Shown here piece by piece: positions 63,296 to 64,000 of a stretch of 64,000 nucleotides of DNA. This DNA comes from an uncultured Verrucomicrobiota bacterium. Its GTDB lineage: Bacteria; Verrucomicrobiota; Kiritimatiellia; CAIQIC01; Lenti-01. The stretch covers positions 41,097 to 105,096 of the forward strand of contig CALKWZ010000074.1 in assembly GCA_938003985.1 (NCBI GenBank). Direction: 5' to 3'. A program made the position numbers and the translations under genes. Positions within the stretch are counted from its first letter, which is position 1; every line of letters begins with the position of its first letter. The notes below the pieces were generated by a model. The model was given only the letters and a program-made list of their open reading frames with translations. It was not told the origin of the DNA and made no database searches.

Positions 63296-63550
63296 AGCAA
63301 ACTTGGCTTCCCACGGCACAAGGCCGTGGGGGGCGCAGTCCCGACTTTCGCTGGAGGATCGGCGGGCCCCATGGCCTTGCGCCATGGGGGAGCAAACTTG
63401 GCTTCCCACGGCACAAGGCCGTGGGGGGCGCAGTCCCGACTTTCGCTGGAGGATCGGCGGGCCCCATGGCCTTGCGCCATGGGGGAGCAAACTTGGCTTC
63501 CCTCCTTCGCTATGGCTTCGAAGGGCAGGCCCACGGCACAAGGCCGTGGG
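63296..63550. repeat. 95-bp tandem repeat of paired hairpins
   Basis: Two perfect 95-bp units (63296-63390 and 63391-63485) and the start of a third. Each carries hairpin a, CCCACGGC-ACAAG-GCCGTGGG (63310-63330, 63405-63425), and hairpin b, CCCCATGGC-CTTGC-GCCATGGGG (63367-63389, 63462-63484). A further stem CCTTCG/CGAAGG (63504-63524) and a third hairpin a (63530-63550) follow. The unit is not a multiple of 3, so it is non-coding. The rest of the gap 63183-63666 holds the leader of the next gene. Confidence 0.9.
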
Positions 63551-63666
63551 GGCCAAAGCCCGCCTGCGCCCAGACGCGGCATTCCGGCCGGAACACGTAA
63601 CCGATCCGCCGCCCCGGACGACCGTGGGGAGTGAAAGCGAAATCCCGTCGAAAGGAGAGGCTTACC

Positions 63667-64000
63667 ATGAGAACGAACGAATGGAAGAAAATCCTGGCCG
63701 CCGCGGCCGTCGTCGCGCTCCTCGCGCCGCTGGCGGCGTCGGCCCGGCCGCCCGCGCAGCGCCCCGCCCCGCAGCTCAAGCCCAACCAGGCGGCCGCCTG
63801 TGCCGTGGATTCGCGCCGCGGTCCGTCCGGCTCGCGCCATCCCCACCCCGGACCGGCGCACGGCCGCCGGCCGCACGGCCATGCGTCCTGGTACTGGGCG
63901 CCGCCGCCCCCGCCGCCCCCGCCCTACTGGGGCTATTACCCGCCGCCGCCGCCCCCGCCGCCGGCCTACTATTACTACTACCGCCCCGGCTGGAGCGTCT
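63667..64000 (+). CDS. Pro/Tyr/His-rich exported protein, C-terminus beyond the window
   Basis: The first 111 codons are present; the gene is cut by the right edge. A signal peptide (ILAAAAVVALLAPLAASA) is followed by a His/Arg/Pro-rich stretch (RHPHPGPAHGRRPHGHASWYW) and runs of Pro alternating with Tyr/Trp (PYWGYYPPPP, AYYYYYRPGW). The Shine-Dalgarno AAAGGAGAGG lies 7 nt ahead. Such low-complexity proteins are usually surface or cell-wall proteins; the His-rich part may bind metal. Confidence 0.7.
   Translation, partial: MRTNEWKKILAAAAVVALLAPLAASARPPAQRPAPQLKPNQAAACAVDSRRGPSGSRHPHPGPAHGRRPHGHASWYWAPPPPPPPPYWGYYPPPPPPPPAYYYYYRPGWSV

Noticed and set aside
63296..63550. CRISPR array
   Set aside because: The 95-bp units are contiguous and identical, without unique spacers, and no cas genes are present.

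Overview
The window is GC-rich (about two-thirds G+C by eye), densely coding bacterial DNA with about 60 protein genes and one tRNA. The best fit is the PVC superphylum, most likely Kiritimatiellota or a relative (Lentisphaerota, Verrucomicrobiota). This rests on several things. A bacterial A/V-type ATPase operon is ordered E-DUF2764-A-B-D-I-K, as in Chlamydiae. A pyrophosphate-type phosphofructokinase sits beside glucose-6-phosphate isomerase. There is a eukaryotic-type UDP-glucose pyrophosphorylase. Large secreted proteins combine fibronectin III, cohesin-like and dockerin-like domains. The genus cannot be named from the sequence alone.

Layout. 1-3.1 kb: small flavoprotein-like and hydrolase-like genes, an exonuclease and an M3 oligopeptidase (minus strand). 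3.1-9.6 kb: an AsmA-like protein, a TPR protein, then an operon with an EEP-family lipoprotein, purU, a divergent chorismate-mutase-like protein and an ICMT/PEMT-like methyltransferase. 9.6-14.6 kb: a five-gene operon encoding a MotA/ExbB-like channel with a long cytoplasmic tail, a secreted beta-propeller, two ExbD/MotB-like subunits and a CxxCxxCC protein. 14.7-22.6 kb: glycosyltransferase, YfhO-like membrane protein and two secreted proteins. 22.7-24.5 kb: ABC-F protein. 24.6-31.9 kb: the rotary ATPase. 31.9-34.9 kb: pgi and PPi-PFK. 35.1-40.6 kb: TPR protein and uvrA. 40.8-43.7 kb: an accessory patch with a nucleotidyltransferase pair, a DUF1801 protein, an AT-richer archaemetzincin-like gene that has lost its zinc motif, and an orphan. 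43.7-51 kb: nnrDE, pdxJ, a MalK/UgpC-type ATPase, a polyprenyl-phosphate-type glycosyltransferase, a CPBP protease, rdgB and alr. 51.1-53.3 kb: three tandem SGNH-hydrolase lipoproteins. 53.3-55.2 kb: hisB-hisH-hisA. 55.3-64 kb: zinc-ribbon protein, UDP-glucose pyrophosphorylase, acetyltransferase, metal-efflux permease, lgt, rlmN cotranscribed with tRNA-Gly, a Cys-rich lipoprotein, an outer-membrane-like protein with an HExxxH motif, a 95-bp tandem repeat and a Pro/Tyr-rich secreted protein cut by the window edge.

Regulatory signals are unusually readable. Many genes have a sigma70-type promoter with a spacer of exactly 17 bp. In four genes the -10 hexamer lies exactly 6 nt upstream of the ATG and there is no Shine-Dalgarno, so these mRNAs are predicted to be leaderless. 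A three-hairpin repeat occurs in three intergenic gaps with compensatory changes in its stems.

The strongest candidate for an undescribed system is the 9.9-14.6 kb ion-channel operon. One of its two B-type subunits keeps the Asp expected to carry protons or Na+, and its paralogue has Asn at the aligned position, which suggests an obligate asymmetric stator coupled to a secreted beta-propeller.
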